Below, piece after piece: positions 9,274 through 19,003 of a stretch of 64,000 nt of DNA. The DNA lies in NCBI GenBank assembly GCA_913061125.1, contig CAJXUB010000005.1, positions 1-64,000 on the forward strand, read 5' to 3'. The stretch is from an uncultured Flavobacteriaceae bacterium (GTDB taxonomy: Bacteria; Bacteroidota; Bacteroidia; Flavobacteriales; Flavobacteriaceae). How positions within the stretch are numbered: position 1 is the stretch's first letter; the number at the start of each line of letters is the position of its first letter. The notes beneath the pieces were generated by a model. That model did not search any database. It had not been told where the DNA came from and was given only the letters and a program-made list of their open reading frames with translations. The translations under genes and the position numbers were made by a program.

Positions 9274-10053
9274 ATGAATACGATTGATTTTTCAAGTTTA
9301 TTAGCCTCTCCCACCAAACTCAAGGCAAATCATATGGAAGGAATCGAAACCATCCTTCGAGAATTTCCGTATTTTCAATCTGCTCGAGCGTTACAACTTA
9401 AAGGGCTCAAAAATCAGGACAGTTTTCAATACAACAAAGCATTAAAACTAACGGCAGCCCACACAACAAATCGCAGTATTTTATTTGAGTTTATTACCTC
9501 TGAAGCGTTTTTGCAACACCAAATTTCGGAGCAAATTAAACACAATCATGAAGGGTTGAAATCCATTCCTGTTACAGAATTTCAGGATATTTCAAATCCT
9601 GTTCCATCGCTTGAAATCCCTGAAAAAAATTCTCCAGAACGTATTTTGAATTTGGGTGCACCTCTCGAATTTCAACACGATGAAACGCATTCGTTTTCGC
9701 AGTGGTTGCAATTGACTCAAATCAAACCCATCGATAGGTCGGATTCGCCAAATGAACCCTCATCGCGCCAGCAGAAAAATTTTAATATCATTGACGCTTT
9801 TATTTCTAAAAATCCAAAAATACAACCCGTAAAATCTATATTACCTGCAATCAATCTTGCAGAAAATTTAGAAGACGACCAAACGCCTTTGATGACAGAA
9901 ACGTTGGCCCGAATTTATTTGGAGCAAAAAAACTACGATAAAGCCATTGCGGCGTACAAAATATTAAGTTTGAATTATCCAGAAAAAAGTAGTTTATTTG
10001 CAAACCAAATTAAAGCAATTCGAAAATTACGAGATAAAACTAACAACACATGA
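9274..10053 (+). CDS. Hypothetical protein with C-terminal TPR-like helices
   Basis: I do not recognise a named family for this 259-residue soluble protein. There is no signal peptide or membrane segment. The last 65 residues (LARIYLEQKNYDKAIAAYKI, then LNYPEKSSLF) read as one TPR-like helical hairpin. The middle is low-complexity and polar. It sits between lptE and secG and overlaps secG by four bases (ATGA), so it is made with envelope-biogenesis proteins, but its role is unknown. Confidence 0.8.
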   Translation: MNTIDFSSLLASPTKLKANHMEGIETILREFPYFQSARALQLKGLKNQDSFQYNKALKLTAAHTTNRSILFEFITSEAFLQHQISEQIKHNHEGLKSIPVTEFQDISNPVPSLEIPEKNSPERILNLGAPLEFQHDETHSFSQWLQLTQIKPIDRSDSPNEPSSRQQKNFNIIDAFISKNPKIQPVKSILPAINLAENLEDDQTPLMTETLARIYLEQKNYDKAIAAYKILSLNYPEKSSLFANQIKAIRKLRDKTNNT

Positions 10054-10403
10054 GTACATTTTCCATATTTTTAGTACTGATAGTCATCGTCGCTTTTTTA
10101 CTCGTCGTGGTCATTATGGTGCAAAACCCAAAAGGGGGCGGTTTAGCTTCATCATTTGGCGGTGGTGGTGCCCAGCAACTCGGTGGTGTGAAAAAAACAA
10201 CAGATTTTTTAGACAAAAGCACCTGGGCTCTTGCGACCTTGCTTCTTGTATTGATTTTATTGTCCAATGTAGCCATTGGCGGATCGGATGGTAGCCAAGA
10301 GTCCAAAGCATTAGATCCCGACAGCCCAACAACGGCTCCTGCACCTGAAGCCCCTGCCCAAGACATCCCACTAAATAACGATGCAGGCAACGACGCTGAA
10401 TAG
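10050..10403 (+). CDS. secG: Preprotein translocase subunit SecG
   Basis: Small membrane subunit of the SecYEG translocon. The 117-residue protein has two membrane segments, about residues 3-24 and 55-75. Between them is the family signature MVQNPKGGGLASSFGGGGAQ, followed by the TDFLDKSTWALA stretch. The C-terminal tail of about 40 residues is rich in Pro, Ala and acidic residues, as in other Bacteroidota. It is the last gene of the miaB operon and is followed by a hairpin terminator. Confidence 0.93.
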   Translation: MSTFSIFLVLIVIVAFLLVVVIMVQNPKGGGLASSFGGGGAQQLGGVKKTTDFLDKSTWALATLLLVLILLSNVAIGGSDGSQESKALDPDSPTTAPAPEAPAQDIPLNNDAGNDAE

Positions 10404-10423
10404 TTTAAACACTAAAACAAATG

Positions 10424-10451
10424 AAATGTCAACAAGAAGTTGACATTTTTT
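10424..10451 (+). terminator. Intrinsic terminator after secG
   Basis: AAATGTCAAC (10424-10433) and GTTGACATTT (10439-10448) form a perfect 10-base stem around a 5-base loop AAGAA. The run of T continues to 10451. It lies 20 bases after the secG stop and separates the miaB-secG operon from groESL. Confidence 0.75.
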
Positions 10452-10481
10452 GTAACTGAAAGTTTGTCAGTTTACAACCAA

Positions 10482-10497
10482 TGGCACAATTTTAGTA
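10482..10497 (+). promoter_or_regulatory. Possible sigma-54-like promoter of groESL
   Basis: TGGCAC at 10482-10487 matches the sigma-54 -24 element. The expected -12 element five bases later reads TAGTA instead of TTGCA, so the -12 half is weak. A TTGTCA motif lies just upstream at 10464-10469. No TAnnTTTG element was found between the secG terminator and groES. The start codon is 30 bases downstream. Confidence 0.35.
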
Positions 10498-10526
10498 AAA
10501 TTGATTTTATAATAAAAACAAATAAT

Positions 10527-10802
10527 ATGGCTTTAAATATTAAACCTTTAGCAGACCGAGTTCTCATAGAACCTCTGGCTGCGGAAACCAAAACTGCTTC
10601 GGGTATTATCATCCCTGATAACGCCAAAGAGAAGCCACAAAAAGGAAAAGTTGTTGCCGTTGGTAATGGCACAAAAGATGAAAAAATGACCGTCAGTGTT
10701 GGAGATACAGTACTCTATGGAAAGTATTCTGGCACAGAATTGAAACTTGAAGGTCACGATTATTTAATCATGCGAGAGAGTGACATCCTCGCTATTGTCT
10801 AA
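10527..10802 (+). CDS. groES: Co-chaperonin GroES
   Basis: The 91-residue protein begins [17 protein letters not shown] and contains the mobile-loop region [18 protein letters not shown] and the roof segment [14 protein letters not shown]. It forms the heptameric lid of GroEL. The open frame begins at 10440, but the family start and length place the ATG at 10527. groEL starts 21 bases downstream. Confidence 0.97.
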   Translation: MALNIKPLADRVLIEPLAAETKTASGIIIPDNAKEKPQKGKVVAVGNGTKDEKMTVSVGDTVLYGKYSGTELKLEGHDYLIMRESDILAIV

Positions 10803-10811
10803 TTTTTTTAA

Positions 10812-12455
<1,644 letters not shown>

Positions 12456-12477
12456 TTCAATTAAATAAAACTCCATT

Positions 12478-12509
12478 AAAAAAGCGCTTCAATTCGAAGC
12501 GCTTTTTTT
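12478..12509. terminator. Bidirectional intrinsic terminator between groEL and the metal-handling operon
   Basis: AAAAAAGCGCTTC (12478-12490) pairs with GAAGCGCTTTTTT (12496-12508) around a loop of five bases. Because the stem has A residues on one side and T residues on the other, it can end transcription from groEL (plus) and from the convergent HMA-domain gene (minus). Confidence 0.85.
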
Positions 12510-12519
12510 ATTTTAACTC

Positions 12520-12879
12520 TTATTTCGAGCGGAGATCGGATGGCATTTCCTCGTCCCGATATTTACAACAATGGTGAAGATTTTCGTAAACTTCATCTTT
12601 GGCTTTAACCGTTTCGGTGTCGTGCCCCACCAAAGCAATATTAGATTTTATGGTTTCCAAATCTACTTTTCGCTCATCGTAAATTAGACTCAAATCATGA
12701 GTTTCAACACTCCAAACGGCCGATTTTACACCCTTTGTTTTTAAACACGCTTTTTCAATTCTATTTTTACACATACCGCAAACCCCATCGACTTCGATGG
12801 TGGCTTTGGCATTTTTATTTTGAGCAAATCCTAAACTTGATATCATCAAGAGAAGAAAGGTTATTTTTAATGGTTTCAT
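12520..12879 (-). CDS. Periplasmic heavy-metal-associated (HMA) domain protein
   Basis: The 119-residue protein has a signal peptide (cleavage likely after LGFAQ, near residue 20). It then has an HMA/MerP-like ferredoxin fold with the metal-binding loop GVCGMC (C34 and C37), where the usual motif is GMTCxxC. A second possible site, HHCC, lies at residues 102-105 near the C terminus. Such proteins bind Cu(I) or other soft metals; the metal here is an inference. It is the last gene of an operon with a TonB-dependent receptor and an HYC_CC_PP protein and is made in the periplasm. Confidence 0.85.
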   Translation of the reverse strand: MKPLKITFLLLMISSLGFAQNKNAKATIEVDGVCGMCKNRIEKACLKTKGVKSAVWSVETHDLSLIYDERKVDLETIKSNIALVGHDTETVKAKDEVYENLHHCCKYRDEEMPSDLRSK

Positions 12880-12895
12880 TATCTATTGTTTTTAA

Positions 12896-15136
12896 TTAAT
12901 TTAATTTATATCGTAATCCTGCATAATACATAGTTCCTAAAATTGGAGCATATACAAATGTACTATCAAAGTTTGGGCCAAACGGAGCATTAGCACCAAC
13001 TATTGGATTCTTTTGCCTCGTGTTGGTGATATTTTCTCCACCTACATAGACTTCAAATTGTTCAGAAAATACTTTGGTTATTTGTGCGTTTAAGGTCGAA
13101 AAAGATGACGAATTGGACGGCAGTTGATGGACCTGGGGGCTTTGGACTGTCGATGGAAAACGTTGTTCGCCAACCCAATTGTAGGTGGTGTCAAATTTCC
13201 ACAATCCGCCTTTTGCAGTGGGTACAGTTTCATAAGAAACATTACTAAAAACGCGGTGCCTTGGTGTTAGCGGTTTTTGCAATTTCCCTCGATTATATTG
13301 GGTTTTTACATCGTAAAATTTATAAGCCGTTTTCACATCCAAACGGTCCAATGGGGTGTAGTTAAACTCCACCTGAAAACTATTGGCAACGCTTTTTCCA
13401 TTCAAATTATAAAATTGGATTTCTGTGGGAGTTTCATAATCCACAACCACTTGATTTTGGAAATCGGTTCTGTAAAAATCAACAATCACCTCAGCTTTGC
13501 GGTTAAACCAATTAAACCCTTGAAGGAATGACAAGCCATAATTCCATGCAATTTCAGGATTTAAACCGTATATTTTACCTCCATTTTGATGGATGTTTAA
13601 GGCTCTGGAAGAGGCGAAAAATTGCTGGTTTTCAGCAAAAATATTAGCCGCGCGTTTCCCCCGACCAAAGGACAATCGGAAAGCCGATTTCTCCCACGGC
13701 GAATAGCGTGCATGAAATCGGGGGGTGACAAACGTTCCCATCAAATTATGATGATCGATACGAACCCCTGCAGTCAAATTGATATCGTCCAAATTATCAA
13801 AAGAATATTCAAAAAATCCACCAACCGAATTTTCAATTCTGGTGAAATTGGCTGTTTCAACTTGCTCGTCGTAATCGTCATGAGCAAAGCCCACCCCGGT
13901 TTTTATTTTATGCCGAGAGTCGCTTATGATGGAGTTGTAAATGAGATTGGCAAAAACGCTTTTGTGATTAATATCGTAAATTCTATTACCAAAATACGAG
14001 TTTTGCTTGTGGTTACTAAAGGCCAACTGCAACCCCAAACTTTGGTAAGGAATATCAGGATTGACATAGCCAAATTTACCAGAAAAATCAAAGCGTTTTG
14101 TGTCCACTTCACTCCCCCAAATCGAGCTGCCAAATTTATGACTTTTTGGGTCATAGGCCACTTGTCCGGCTTGTTTCTGGTCGCCCAAATAGCGAACATT
14201 CAAGAAACTAACAAGCCCCTTTTCAAGATTGGTGTATTGCCAACGGTTCATGACATTAATTTGACGCCCTAGAGGTACATCCAAAAATGAATCGTCGTTG
14301 GTGTCAAGTTTTTGGCTTCTTGTATTTCCATGCACATACAGCCCGGTACTCCATTTGTCGCTTAGTTGGGTATTGATGTGCGTATTGAGTTCCAATCGCC
14401 CATTTAATGAGCCGTAGGCGTTAACAAAGAATTTTTTATCCGTCAGTGGTTTAACCAATTCGGCATTGATTTGACCCGCTATACTTTCAAAACCATTGGT
14501 AACACTTCCTGCTCCTTTGGTAACTTGAATACTTTCAACCCACGTCCCCGGCACAAAACTCAGGCCATAGGCCTGTGCCGCCCCCCGAATGGCGGGAACA
14601 TTTTCGGTGGTGATCAGAATATACGGCGTCGTAAGACCAAGCATCTTAATCTGCTTGGCTCCAGTTACGGCATCCGAAAAATTCACATCAATGGATGGAT
14701 TGGTTTCAAAACTTTCAGAAAGGTTACAACAAGCAGCTTTGAGCAACTCTTTGCTGCTAATTGTGGTGATATTTTGAGAGGCGATATATGACGTTGCGGC
14801 GGCTTTTTTGCGCGTGGTTACAGTCACCTCTTTCAAATCGTCGGTAGGAGTCAAAAGACTATGAACAAGGGTATTGGGGCCATCAACCGCTACCGTGTTC
14901 GTTTTGTATCCTACATAACTGATAACCAGTGTTTTGTAACTGGTTTCGTAGGGCAATGTAAAGGTCCCATCAACGTCGGTGATGGTCCCAACAGAAGTGC
15001 CTTCCCAGACGACATTTGCACCGGCTAAGGGGCGGTGTTTGCCGTTGGCGGCAGGTTCCATAACCATCCCTTTAATGTTGGCTTGAGCTAAACATAGGAT
15101 GGGCAGAAACAATACTATAAGACATAGGTTTTTCAT
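12896..15136 (-). CDS. TonB-dependent outer-membrane receptor, likely metal-related
   Basis: The 746-residue protein begins with a signal peptide (to about LCLAQA). A carboxypeptidase-regulatory-like domain follows (about 20-100, VDGTFTLPYETS), then a plug domain and a 22-strand-type barrel ending in an aromatic-rich strand (YYAGLRYKLN). The plug carries a Cys-Cys pair in KAACCNLSESFETN, a feature of the subfamily encoded with HMA and HYC_CC_PP proteins. It should import a substrate across the outer membrane using TonB energy. The neighbours suggest a metal or metal complex such as copper; the substrate cannot be read from sequence. Confidence 0.9.
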   Translation of the reverse strand: MKNLCLIVLFLPILCLAQANIKGMVMEPAANGKHRPLAGANVVWEGTSVGTITDVDGTFTLPYETSYKTLVISYVGYKTNTVAVDGPNTLVHSLLTPTDDLKEVTVTTRKKAAATSYIASQNITTISSKELLKAACCNLSESFETNPSIDVNFSDAVTGAKQIKMLGLTTPYILITTENVPAIRGAAQAYGLSFVPGTWVESIQVTKGAGSVTNGFESIAGQINAELVKPLTDKKFFVNAYGSLNGRLELNTHINTQLSDKWSTGLYVHGNTRSQKLDTNDDSFLDVPLGRQINVMNRWQYTNLEKGLVSFLNVRYLGDQKQAGQVAYDPKSHKFGSSIWGSEVDTKRFDFSGKFGYVNPDIPYQSLGLQLAFSNHKQNSYFGNRIYDINHKSVFANLIYNSIISDSRHKIKTGVGFAHDDYDEQVETANFTRIENSVGGFFEYSFDNLDDINLTAGVRIDHHNLMGTFVTPRFHARYSPWEKSAFRLSFGRGKRAANIFAENQQFFASSRALNIHQNGGKIYGLNPEIAWNYGLSFLQGFNWFNRKAEVIVDFYRTDFQNQVVVDYETPTEIQFYNLNGKSVANSFQVEFNYTPLDRLDVKTAYKFYDVKTQYNRGKLQKPLTPRHRVFSNVSYETVPTAKGGLWKFDTTYNWVGEQRFPSTVQSPQVHQLPSNSSSFSTLNAQITKVFSEQFEVYVGGENITNTRQKNPIVGANAPFGPNFDSTFVYAPILGTMYYAGLRYKLN

Positions 15137-15234
15137 TATTTTAAATTTAGATTTATGTTTAAGAATTGGGATATGCCCAATGGGGCATACAACGGTATTC
15201 CAAATTGAATTTGGAACATAACAATGAGTCTAAA

Positions 15235-15648
15235 TCAAATGAGAAAAACTTGATCGCGCACCTGGATGTCATCAACAAGTGGCGGGGGTCTGTAGATTGA
15301 ATAAGACGGCGGCAATTGGAAATCAATGTCGAAATCCAAAGCGTATACAACCGTTGGTGGTGGCAGGGCTGCAACACCCGAAAGGGCTTCAAAACTGCCG
15401 GTTGTTGGATATTGGTCGGCGCCTTCTAACAACACACTTACAATGGAGCAACACGGTTTCTTTGAAAACGTTAAGGTGTTGTCCGTTGGTTGGTTGCTTT
15501 TGCAGCAGGTTTCAACTTTTGAAAATAACGCAACATCCACCAAATTTGACCCACAAAAATGCTTGTTTATGGTAACGGATAACGAGGCCAAAACCACGGC
15601 CAGTGCCATAGTTACCGAAAGAATTTTATGCCATTTTGTGGGTTTCAT
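15235..15648 (-). CDS. HYC_CC_PP family protein
   Basis: Small 137-residue Bacteroidota-specific family named for its motifs. Here they read HFC (residues 30-32, in place of HYC), CC at 48-49, a second CC at 66-67, and PPP near residue 121. An N-terminal hydrophobic segment (about 10-28, MALAVVLASLSVTI) is a signal peptide or anchor. The histidine and cysteine motifs suggest a metal or redox role, but the function is unknown. It is the first gene of the operon with the TonB-dependent receptor (98 bases downstream) and the HMA protein. Confidence 0.82.
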   Translation of the reverse strand: MKPTKWHKILSVTMALAVVLASLSVTINKHFCGSNLVDVALFSKVETCCKSNQPTDNTLTFSKKPCCSIVSVLLEGADQYPTTGSFEALSGVAALPPPTVVYALDFDIDFQLPPSYSIYRPPPLVDDIQVRDQVFLI

Positions 15649-15653
15649 TACAA

Positions 15654-15661
15654 CAAATGTA
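15654..15661 (-). promoter_or_regulatory. Predicted -7 element (TACATTTG) of the HYC_CC_PP operon
   Basis: TACATTTG on the minus strand ends only five bases before the ATG at 15648. Transcription would start at or within a few bases of the start codon. Confidence 0.5.
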
Positions 15662-15716
15662 ATGACATTTTGATGAGTTTTGAAAAAAACAGAGAATATT
15701 ATGGGAATTTTAACGA

Positions 15717-15746
15717 TTGTTTAATCCATGTAAATTAATATTTTTG
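15717..15746 (+). promoter_or_regulatory. Predicted promoter of the GAF-domain gene
   Basis: TTG at 15717-15719 and TATTTTTG at 15739-15746 are separated by 19 bases, matching the Bacteroidota -33/-7 promoter pattern. The ATG is at 15762. Confidence 0.65.
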
Positions 15747-15761
15747 TAAAAAATCCCAAGG

Positions 15762-16214
15762 ATGGCACTGGAACCTTTAAAACCTAAAATTGCACGATTA
15801 ATATCCGAATCTACCACACTTGAGGATACCCTTTTGGCCGTGTGTAGGTTGTTGAAATCTCAAGTTCCGCATTACGATTGGGTAGGATTTTATTTTAAAA
15901 ACGGCAAAAAAAAAGAACTCAAATTGGGCCCCTACGCTGGGGCACCCACCGATCACAGCATCATCCCGTTTGGCAAAGGTATTTGCGGTCAGGTGGCGGT
16001 CAGTAACCAAAATTTTGTCGTCCCCGATGTCAAAGCTCAAGACAACTACATTGCTTGCAGCATTTCGGTCAAATCCGAAATTGTAATTCCCATTTTTGTG
16101 TCTGGCGAAAATGTGGGTCAAATCGATATTGATTCCAACACCTTGGACCCGTTCACTCCAAGCGACGAAGAGTTTCTGGAATTTGTTTGCGCCCAAGTGG
16201 CCACATTGCTCTAG
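15762..16214 (+). CDS. GAF-domain protein, possible free methionine-(R)-sulfoxide reductase
   Basis: The 150-residue protein is a single GAF domain resembling fRMsr, the enzyme that reduces free methionine-(R)-sulfoxide. Matching motifs are YDWVGFYF, FGKGICGQVA and NYIACSISVKSEIVIPI. C75 and C99 align with C94 and the catalytic C118 of the E. coli enzyme, with the same 24-residue spacing. The third cysteine (E. coli C84) has no counterpart here. It is monocistronic with its own promoter. A non-catalytic GAF sensor is the alternative. Confidence 0.8.
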   Translation: MALEPLKPKIARLISESTTLEDTLLAVCRLLKSQVPHYDWVGFYFKNGKKKELKLGPYAGAPTDHSIIPFGKGICGQVAVSNQNFVVPDVKAQDNYIACSISVKSEIVIPIFVSGENVGQIDIDSNTLDPFTPSDEEFLEFVCAQVATLL

Positions 16215-16293
16215 CTGTTGATAACTTCCCTTTTTGTTTAAAAATTCTGAAGTTTTAAGCTCAAATCAAGATTTTAATTGGGGTATATTTTCC

Positions 16294-16301
16294 TATTTTT
16301 G
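16294..16301 (+). promoter_or_regulatory. Predicted -7 element (TATTTTTG) of purH
   Basis: TATTTTTG fits TAnnTTTG and lies 22 bases before the purH ATG. No -33 element at canonical spacing was found. Confidence 0.45.
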
Positions 16302-16323
16302 AAACTTTTAATATTCACCGATA

Positions 16324-17856
16324 ATGAGTCAAAATAAAACCATTTCCAAAGCCCTAATTTCAGTATTCAACAAAGAAGGCCTGGAACCCATCGTAAAAAC
16401 CCTAAACGAGCAAGGTGTGACCTTGTATTCTACAGGTGGAACCCAACAATTTATCAACGATTTGGGGATTGATGTTGTCCCCGTAGAAGACGTCACAGAC
16501 TACCCCTCCATTTTGGGCGGACGGGTCAAAACCTTGCACCCCAAAGTGTTTGGGGGTATTTTGAACCGTCAAAACCACGAATCAGACCAGGAAGAAATGC
16601 ATCGGTTTGACATCCCACAAATTGACTTGGTGATAGTGGATTTATACCCTTTTGAAAAAACCGTGACCTCTGGGGCCAGCCATCAGGATATTATTGAAAA
16701 AATTGACATTGGTGGCATTTCATTAATTCGTGCCGCGGCCAAAAATTTTAAGGACGTGATGTGCGTATCGTCGGTGTCAGATTACGCCGAGTTTTTAGAG
16801 CTTGTCACCAAAAATCAAGGCGCCATTTCTTTTGAAGACCGACAGCGGTTTGCTGCAAAAGCGTTTAATGTTTCGTCGCATTATGACACGGCCATTTTTA
16901 ATTATTTCAATACAACAAACGGCGAGGTGGCCTTAAAACTCAGCGAACAAAATGGCAAAACGTTACGCTATGGCGAAAACCCGCATCAGAATGGATTTTT
17001 CTTTGGGGATTTTGATGCCATGTTCGAAAAATTACACGGTAAAGAACTGAGTTACAACAACTTACTGGATGTGGATGCGGCCGTCAATTTGATGAATGAA
17101 TTTACAAACGACGCGCCAACATTTGCGATTTTAAAGCACAATAACGCCTGTGGTGTGGCGCAGCGCGAGACGCTTCATCGGGCCTATGTGGATGCCCTTG
17201 CTGGCGACCCCGTATCGGCATTTGGGGGCGTTTTGATTTGCAATACCGAAATTGATTTGATCACCGCTGAGGCAATTCATCAGTTGTTTTGTGAAGTGGT
17301 TATTGCACCCGGTTTCAGTGCCGATGCGTTGGCCGTTTTAAAAGGAAAAAAGAATCGAATTCTGTTGGTTCAAAAATTGACCGATTTGCCTCAAACGTCC
17401 GTTCGAACCTGCCTTAATGGGTTTTTGGTGCAAGACAAAGACCACATTACCGACACGGCCGAGATGTTAGACTGTGTGACTCTAAAAACTCCAACCGTTC
17501 GGGAAATTGACGATTTACTTTTTGCTTCTAAACTCTGCAAACATACCAAATCCAATACCATTGTACTGGCTAAAAACAAACAACTTTGTGCCAGTGGAAC
17601 AGGACAAACCAGCCGAGTGGACGCGCTAAATCAGGCCATTCATAAAGCCCAAACCTTTGGCTTGGAGTTGGATGGTGCAGTTATGGCGAGCGATGCTTTT
17701 TTTCCATTTCCAGATTGTGTGGAAATAGCTCAAGGTGCAGGAATTGGGGCTGTAATTCAGCCGGGCGGTTCCATTAAGGACCAATTGAGTATCGATTATT
17801 GCAACGCCAACAATGTGGGGATGGTGTTTACCAAAACACGCCATTTTAAGCATTAA
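16324..17856 (+). CDS. purH: Bifunctional AICAR formyltransferase/IMP cyclohydrolase
   Basis: PurH catalyses the last two steps of de novo IMP synthesis. The 510-residue protein has the N-terminal cyclohydrolase (MGS-like) domain with LYSTGGTQQFI and LGGRVKTLHPKVFGG. The C-terminal AICAR transformylase domain has LRYGENPHQN, FAILKHNNACGVA, DPVSAFGG and the terminal segment GIGAVIQPGGSIKD. Length is normal for the family. The gene stands alone between the GAF gene and mreB. Confidence 0.97.
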   Translation: MSQNKTISKALISVFNKEGLEPIVKTLNEQGVTLYSTGGTQQFINDLGIDVVPVEDVTDYPSILGGRVKTLHPKVFGGILNRQNHESDQEEMHRFDIPQIDLVIVDLYPFEKTVTSGASHQDIIEKIDIGGISLIRAAAKNFKDVMCVSSVSDYAEFLELVTKNQGAISFEDRQRFAAKAFNVSSHYDTAIFNYFNTTNGEVALKLSEQNGKTLRYGENPHQNGFFFGDFDAMFEKLHGKELSYNNLLDVDAAVNLMNEFTNDAPTFAILKHNNACGVAQRETLHRAYVDALAGDPVSAFGGVLICNTEIDLITAEAIHQLFCEVVIAPGFSADALAVLKGKKNRILLVQKLTDLPQTSVRTCLNGFLVQDKDHITDTAEMLDCVTLKTPTVREIDDLLFASKLCKHTKSNTIVLAKNKQLCASGTGQTSRVDALNQAIHKAQTFGLELDGAVMASDAFFPFPDCVEIAQGAGIGAVIQPGGSIKDQLSIDYCNANNVGMVFTKTRHFKH

Positions 17857-17953
17857 AAAATCTTTTTTTAAACGTTACTCGACTCCCGTTTATTTTTAGT
17901 ACATTTACCGTAAATCACGATTTTTAGTTACACCAAGATTATTTATTAAGTTT

Positions 17954-18982
17954 ATGGGATTTTTTGACTTCTTAACCGAGGAAATTGCCATTGATTTGGG
18001 AACTGCAAACACCCTAATTATTCACAATGACAAAGTGGTTATTGACAGCCCCTCCATCGTAGCGCGCGACCGTATTACGGGTAAAATTATTGCCGTTGGA
18101 AAAGAAGCCAACCAAATGCAAGGTAAAACCCACGAAAACATAAAAACCATCAGACCACTGAAAGATGGCGTTATTGCCGATTTTGATGCTTCGGAGCAAA
18201 TGATTAGTATGTTTATAAAAAACATTCCAGCGCTTCGAAAAAAATTATTTGCGCCCTCCCTTCGGATGGTCATTTGCATCCCATCGGGCATCACGGAAGT
18301 TGAAATGCGCGCCGTAAAAGAATCTGCCGAACGGGTTAATGGAAAAGAAGTGTATTTGATTCACGAACCCATGGCAGCGGCCATTGGAATTGGAGTAGAT
18401 ATTATGCAACCCAAAGGTAACATGATTGTTGATATCGGGGGTGGAACTACAGAAATTGCCGTCATTGCATTGGGTGGAATTGTATGTGATAAATCTGTAA
18501 AAGTTGCCGGTGATGTGTTTACAAACGATATTATTTATTACATGCGAACCCAACACAATTTGTTTGTAGGCGATCGAACGGCAGAAAAAATTAAAATCCA
18601 AATTGGTGCTGCCACCGATGATTTGGAATTGCCCCCCGATGAAATGAATGTACAAGGACGTGATCTCTTGACAGGAAAGCCAAAACAGGTACAAATTTCG
18701 CACAGAGAAATTTCAAAAGCCCTTGATAAGTCCATTTTAAGAATTGAGGATTCTGTGATGGAAACCCTGTCTCAAACCCCGCCAGAGCTGGCTGCCGATA
18801 TTTACAATACAGGAATTTATTTAGCCGGTGGCGGATCGATGCTCCGGGGATTGGACAAACGCCTATCGCAAAAAACGGACTTGCCAGTTTATATCGCCGA
18901 AGACCCCTTGAGAGCGGTCGTTAGAGGAACAGGAATCGTACTAAAAAACATTGCCAAGTATAAGAGTGTCTTAATCAAATAG
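17954..18982 (+). CDS. mreB: Rod shape-determining protein MreB
   Basis: Bacterial actin homologue that positions the elongasome on the inner face of the cytoplasmic membrane. The 342-residue protein contains the nucleotide-binding motifs IDLGTANTLI (phosphate 1), MIVDIGGGTTEIAVIA (phosphate 2) and IYLAGGGSMLRGL (adenosine), plus IHEPMAAAIG. It begins a tight operon mreB-mreC-mreD-mrdA-rodA. Confidence 0.98.
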   Translation: MGFFDFLTEEIAIDLGTANTLIIHNDKVVIDSPSIVARDRITGKIIAVGKEANQMQGKTHENIKTIRPLKDGVIADFDASEQMISMFIKNIPALRKKLFAPSLRMVICIPSGITEVEMRAVKESAERVNGKEVYLIHEPMAAAIGIGVDIMQPKGNMIVDIGGGTTEIAVIALGGIVCDKSVKVAGDVFTNDIIYYMRTQHNLFVGDRTAEKIKIQIGAATDDLELPPDEMNVQGRDLLTGKPKQVQISHREISKALDKSILRIEDSVMETLSQTPPELAADIYNTGIYLAGGGSMLRGLDKRLSQKTDLPVYIAEDPLRAVVRGTGIVLKNIAKYKSVLIK

Positions 18983-19003
18983 ACTTTAAATAGACTTTAG
19001 GCG

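Noticed and set aside
13622-14272. 216-residue open frame on the plus strand
   Set aside because: It is antisense to the TonB-dependent receptor, has no family features, and arises from codon usage on the other strand.
17857-17880. A-rich/T-rich hairpin after purH as a terminator
   Set aside because: The stem has only A-T pairs and almost no loop, so it would not be stable enough to call.
18245-18703. 152-residue minus-strand open frame inside mreB
   Set aside because: It lies wholly opposite a clear MreB coding sequence and resembles no protein.
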